From positions 10,788,001 to 10,852,000 of the forward strand of contig NC_135037.1 of assembly GCF_051020975.1 (NCBI RefSeq): 64,000 bases of DNA, in the 5' to 3' direction. This DNA is from Osmia lignaria lignaria. Its lineage: Eukaryota; Arthropoda; Insecta; Hymenoptera; Megachilidae. The stretch's first letter is position 1. Every line of letters starts with the position of its first letter. Below the pieces are notes generated by a model, which searched no databases, had not been told where the DNA came from, and worked only from the letters and a program-made list of their open reading frames with translations. Below are positions 59,161 through 64,000 of the stretch, piece by piece. The translations under genes were made by a program, and so were the position numbers.

Positions 59161-62100
59161 TTTCCCTATCCCCCCGTCGCCAAAACTTTCGGTAATCGAA
59201 CAAACGGACGGACCGAGCAAGCATTCCGTCACCAAAGACATTCTCTGCTCCAATTTTCGAGCGAGATCAATAGTATTCTTGGAAAAGGAAGGGTGGACCT
59301 AGGGTGTTAATTAATATAGAACGGGGCAAGTTTGAAGGAAGTTTTTGCGCTTCCAAGATGATTTAGGGCTCAGTGTAATCTCCTCTTGTTTCTGGAAGAA
59401 ATTTTCCATTCTGGTGTAAGGAGGAAGGTTTGTTAAGAATTTCATCCGATTCGATAGGTCTTTGATGACCGTCCGTTAACATTTGACGCAACACTAGTAA
59501 AATAATGCCAGTTTAATTAACGCAGCAACAAGTAATTTTAAAAAGAAGAAAATGAAAAGAAAAATTCTACGTTTTTCAACGATCAAACATTTTCACGCCG
59601 GCAGAGGATCTATTTACCATCTCATCGAGTTACCGAGCTCCAGAACTTTCGTCCGGAAGAAGCGATCAGAAAGTTTCACAGGTACTTGACAAGTATTGCT
59701 GATGATAGGTACGAGCATCGCGGAAGCGAGAATAAAGGGAAAAGAATGAAAGGAAGAAAAAGAGGAGGATAAAGCGGCTGGGGCGAGAGACCGTGATGTT
59801 AATTAATATCAGAGCCGGGCACGAACACTGGGAGATGGAGGGAGGTTGGTTCTGACCGAAAACTTTTCACATTTTCCCGCCATCGTGAATCGCCGACCAG
59901 TCTTAAGTTCACGAAACTCTTTTCCTCGTTAAACTCTTAGCTGCATCCCGGGCATCGTCGAATTAACGCGGTTTCGTGATTACATCGGAGTTCGTCGTAT
60001 TATTATTAACTCCCGGGAATACGAAGGCCAAGTAAGGTACCCCAGCGAAAATCAATTAATACGTTGATGAATAATGGATGAAGATCTTGACAGCAATAAA
60101 GAATATTTTTATTGATTTTTAATCGCTTCTATTTTAGTTACATTACGGGTGATTATACGTATATGCCAGGGGTTGGCAAATAGCGGAAAGACAGTCAGAA
60201 AAATCAAATAAATTGATACAATTTATAACTTTCTGAAATGCAAAGTTAAATAATAAATGCAATCATTTTAAAAAAGTGGCCCTCGAGCCAAAACAATTGT
60301 CCACCCATGTGAAAGCCTGACAGATTTGACACTCAATAAATAGTATAATATAATAAAATGATAAGATCTACGGACGTAGCAAACAATGATTCTTGCTCTA
60401 TCCACCAAGGCAAGACAAACTCAACTATACGATCTCAATGTTTATTATACTTTGGTAACAAGACAGAAACGTCGGATACAGAGGAAAAGACACTGTTACA
60501 GTAACGAACCATCAAGGATTCCTCTGTCTACGATTTTACAGAGCTCCATATAGCAACGCAAATACTCGTATGGTACACGTTCTAACTGAAGTTAGTTTTA
60601 TAGCATATACTCGTTTGCCCACTCATGAAAATCAGTTTCCCTTTCTGACATGCGACTGTCCCTGTACCATTGTTCGTTCGAATTATTTCCTTTCGTTACC
60701 AGTTTGTAGAATTCAATTTAGATGGAAACAAAGGGTTGTGTGGATAGGGAGCGTAAAGTTACGATTTCATGGCAACTATCTCAAATTTAGATTATGGTAC
60801 CTGTGACTTTTTAAGTTTTCACTATTCATTCGTATACGTTATGATGATGATTTAAAGATTTTTCATTTAAAAAATTCCAGACATGCAAAAATAGATTCTT
60901 CTGTTTTAATTTATTGAATTAGTCTAAAATCCACTGAAACTATAGCACATCGCAATCACTCAACCGTGAAGAATTTACGAACCGCCAGATTGTTGACGAG
61001 TTTGCTTGCGAAGCTGGTAATTGATGCTTCCTTTTGAACAGCAATTATCTTAAACGCGACGGTTAAGAGCCCTCGAGCTTCCTTATTTTTCTCACCTCTC
61101 AGCCGACTCGTGCACGCGTGAATTTAAAGGACGATCGTGTTTCGTTCGCTTTGAAAGCACGGAAGCGATCCGGTACGCACCTGTCGAAACAGACGAATGT
61201 CTTTCAGCTGCTGCGTGCTCGTGACGGGGGGGATACACGTTGTTATTTATACGGCAGCGATTCATCTTTCTTGCATGGCTATTACAGTGAATCGTTCCCG
61301 CCACTTTGTCCCCGTTTACATAACGGATATCCATTTTTCTGTTCGTCGCCTAGGCCATGAAAACTGGTATCAATTTTCGCGAGATATTCAAATTTTCAAA
61401 CTGTACAGTACAATTTAATAATCAGTAGAAGAATCATTAAAATTCTTCAGTAGTCGGAATGAAAAAGGCAGACGCGGTGGTTATGCAGGTTGACTAAAAA
61501 TACCTTTACCACCGTTCTCACAAACGTTCATTTCTGCCGAATATACGCTGATGTCGCGAAACTGGCGCTTCGCGAGCCCAGCCAGCAAAGTGGTACGCGT
61601 CCCTAATAATTGGGACTTGCACAGTTTGCAAACGCTTAGGCGAACACCGAACTGGCTTGCCATGGAACACAACGGTACACGCAGTCTACATTACAAATTG
61701 GATATTATACAATTACTTAGCGATTAAATTAGACGCTGTAGAGAGACACGGATCCCTCTGTGCCGGCACTCCGTGCTTTGTGAAATGTCTTCAACATGGT
61801 TGCATTGTAATTAGCACGAACTGAGCGATGCATCGTGTCGCGAAATTGGAAAGAATTCTTAGCATCCGTCAAGTTGAACGATCATCCTTCGTTTTCACTT
61901 CTTTTCGTCACTCGTGTCTTGTTTGCTCACGTCCTAGAGTTATAAGAATATTTGTCGATGGTCGTCACATCGGGAAGCGTGTGCCAGCACCTTCTTCTTG
62001 CGTGTTGTTACACGCTCTTTTCTGAAAAAAAGAAAATTGAGGGAAAAAAGAGCGCGACATCCTGGATGGAAAGTCTGTTTGCTTAGGATGCGTCCCAAAA

Positions 62101-62500
62101 ACTGGGCGTTAAAAGCTCGAAACACTCGGAACGACTTACGTCAAGCCTGGGAAACACTGGGATAATGCATCATGGCTCCTACGAATGTCAATATTTTCAT
62201 TATTTCAGAAGAAAACCGTTCGAAAAATTCGGCTGACTATTTTTTCCTACCACCCTTCTTTGCAAAGTACCAGTCTTGTTTTGACTTTTCGTTCATGTTT
62301 TTCTTTCATTGAAATCCCATGGAGATAGCACGGAGGAATAATAAAAACCATGAATGGGGTGGGTACCATTTGACACCCTTGCGGGTTCTTAAAGCAAGTA
62401 CCCGTAATTATTATCTATTATCTCTGTACGCAACAAAATTTACTATGCGAGAAAATGATCACGGTATTTAGTCCCGTTTGAAGTTTCATCGCATTCGTTG
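59161..62500. other. Non-coding stretch, no gene seen
   Basis: No exon is supported. AT-rich at 60070-60360 and 60830-60960. The overlapping frames at 61092-61418 on both strands lie in a CpG-richer patch and show no family. Confidence 0.45.
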
Positions 62501-62526
62501 GAAAATACAGCGAACGCTGTATTTTC
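62501..62526. repeat. Near-perfect palindrome, 12-bp arms, 2-nt centre
   Basis: GAAAATACAGCG (62501-62512) and CGCTGTATTTTC (62515-62526) are exact complements separated by AA. With mixed-base arms this is far beyond chance expectation for 64 kb. Possible readings are a dimeric protein-binding site, the centre of a collapsed inverted repeat, or a hairpin. No target duplication is seen at the borders. Confidence 0.7.
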
Positions 62527-64000
62527 GTAGAAATTTATCGAGCTGAATGTCGCGTGGTATTTCAGTCCCTCGAGTGTTCCGTTCAAAGAAGTATACTTCT
62601 TTTAATTTTATTCGTGCCTCGCATTCAGTCATTGAGGCCATTACAACGGAGCCAGTTGGGTGGCCGATTTCCACCGTCCATCGTCATCTTCATTTCGTTC
62701 TCGTCGCTGTTTCGCGACTACCTAGCCGAAAATAGTTGCTGATATTTCGGTAGGCGCAGGTTTTACTACAGTTGGAAATCCTCCGAGATGGCATTTCCGT
62801 TTGAGTCGTCGCCAGGGTGGTCCTGCATCGTCAAAATTATCGCCATCGACGAATCACTTTTAATTGAATTTCTCCAAATGGAAAAGGATTCGTCGAAAAA
62901 GTGGAATTATGATTTCAGTGTGGCTTTTTACAATAACCGAATAGGATACAAACACTGATCCTCTTCCGTGAATGTTTCTTTTTTTTCGATATTTATAGTT
63001 CACCGCGCGCCAGTTTCATTTCGAACGCTAACTTACGAAAACAATGTGTACGTAGTAGTTAATTCGTTTCCATTGATCCTCTTATATTCCCCGGATCGCG
63101 CAGCGTACTTTATCAAAATTCCATTTGCTTTGTCAAAAATAAATCTTACCCAGGCTGGCTTTAATAAAAATATCTCTTTTTTTTTTCTATGCACGAGCGT
63201 TTATTGTTTTTTCTATACATGAAAATACGTACAATAAAGTGCTAAAGCGGAGGAGAATTTATAAGGGAAATTAATAGACGAGCCACGTCTCCCTTGTCGG
63301 CAAGTGTGCAAATCGTATTTGAAACTGGGCAGGGGAAGCGACATCTCTTTTTCCGTATTCGTAATTACTTAATACATTATTAATAGACGGCTGACTTTAC
63401 ATAAGCTCCAGGCGAAAGTCAGGAAATTTCGAGACGAGAAGTTAAGCAGATTGCCGAGGCTGGACATTTGCATACCGCCACTTCTGCCGACGACTTCCAC
63501 GCTTCTCCTGCCACTCTCGCCGCCAACAAAGATTCCGTCATCGAACCAGTCTCGTGACTTTTTAACAGATATATCTTTCCACTGATAATGAAATTGGCAC
63601 GTTCCAACGAAAACACATTTTTTCCATCAACTTAATTAATCTCCTTCAGACATCCCAGATGAACATTAAATTTGAAGAAGGAAACTTGTGTATACTAGAG
63701 AAAGCTGTCCTATTATTTGGTAAAGGGGGGAGGAGAGTGAGCAATGGATATGCTAGGGGAGGAGAACGAGGAGGACAACGAGGCACCGATGCAACTTTAG
63801 TGGTAAATTGCAGGTAATTTGCGAGAGAGGTGGTCGACCGAGCAGTTAGCAAGCCAACAACCGCCGCCAGAACAACAGAGCCCCGCTCGTCCAATATTCT
63901 GTAGTTACCTGAACGTTAGCTTACAAAGGGTTAAAAGGAGCTGGCCGGACGTTGCAACACACTGTGTTGTTCCATTTGCATCGAAGCCGTCCTCTCAAAC
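62527..64000. other. Non-coding stretch, no gene seen
   Basis: T-rich runs at 62978-62986 and 63177-63187 and a purine-rich block at 63720-63780. Frames are at most 84 codons with no family. The window ends without a recognised exon. Confidence 0.45.

Noticed and set aside
58828..59310. Plus-strand frame of 160 codons
   Set aside because: It starts at an ATG but runs through a perfect hairpin at 59134, and shows no domain and no donor or acceptor.

Overview
This window looks like non-coding nuclear DNA from an animal, most probably an insect. It is AT-rich, yet CpG-containing words (TCGA, TTCGAA, CGCG) are common. It has metazoan splice signals, short A/T-rich low-complexity runs, and relics resembling Tc1/mariner transposon ends. 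Low GC without CpG loss is known from bees and other Hymenoptera, so I lean towards a hymenopteran (inference, about even odds). There are no operons, ribosome binding sites, CRISPR arrays, tRNAs or rRNAs, and no open reading frame shows a protein family I recognise. The longest frames (150-183 codons) are about what chance gives in 64 kb, and many begin at TTG or GTG rather than ATG.

Layout. 1-15 kb: gene-poor, with short inverted repeats, a poly-C tract (5.3 kb) and a TTCGAA/GCCGC-rich patch (11.9-12.0 kb). 15-20 kb: a possible 39-nt exon (15.3 kb), a repeat copy (16.6 kb), a long hairpin ending at a donor-like site (18.4 kb), and a CCAAT/TATA cluster that looks like a core promoter (18.8-19.1 kb). 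24.5-25.5 kb: a possible two-exon, 249-codon gene on the minus strand. 31-35 kb: copies of a degenerate dispersed repeat and a perfect 13-bp hairpin. 35.8-36.75 kb: the best promoter and first-exon candidate, with a CTCF-like site, TATA box, initiator-like site, 80-nt intron and a strong GTGAGT donor on the plus strand. 39.9 kb: a 68-codon ATG frame with a donor inside it. 48-52 kb: possible mariner and Tc1 end relics, a TTGATC tandem array, another repeat copy, and at 52.14 kb a striking recursive splice site (T-rich tract, then TTTCAG joined to GTACGT) with a GTAAGT donor 52 nt downstream. 53-64 kb: a GC-rich patch, microsatellites and several perfect hairpins.

One model fits these together: a plus-strand transcript starts near 36.23 kb, and the DNA to its right is a long first intron removed stepwise through the 52.14 kb site. 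Coding exons would then lie to the right of the window. This is inference from splice and promoter signals alone; homology search and RNA-seq were not available. No feature is certain at the level of gene function.
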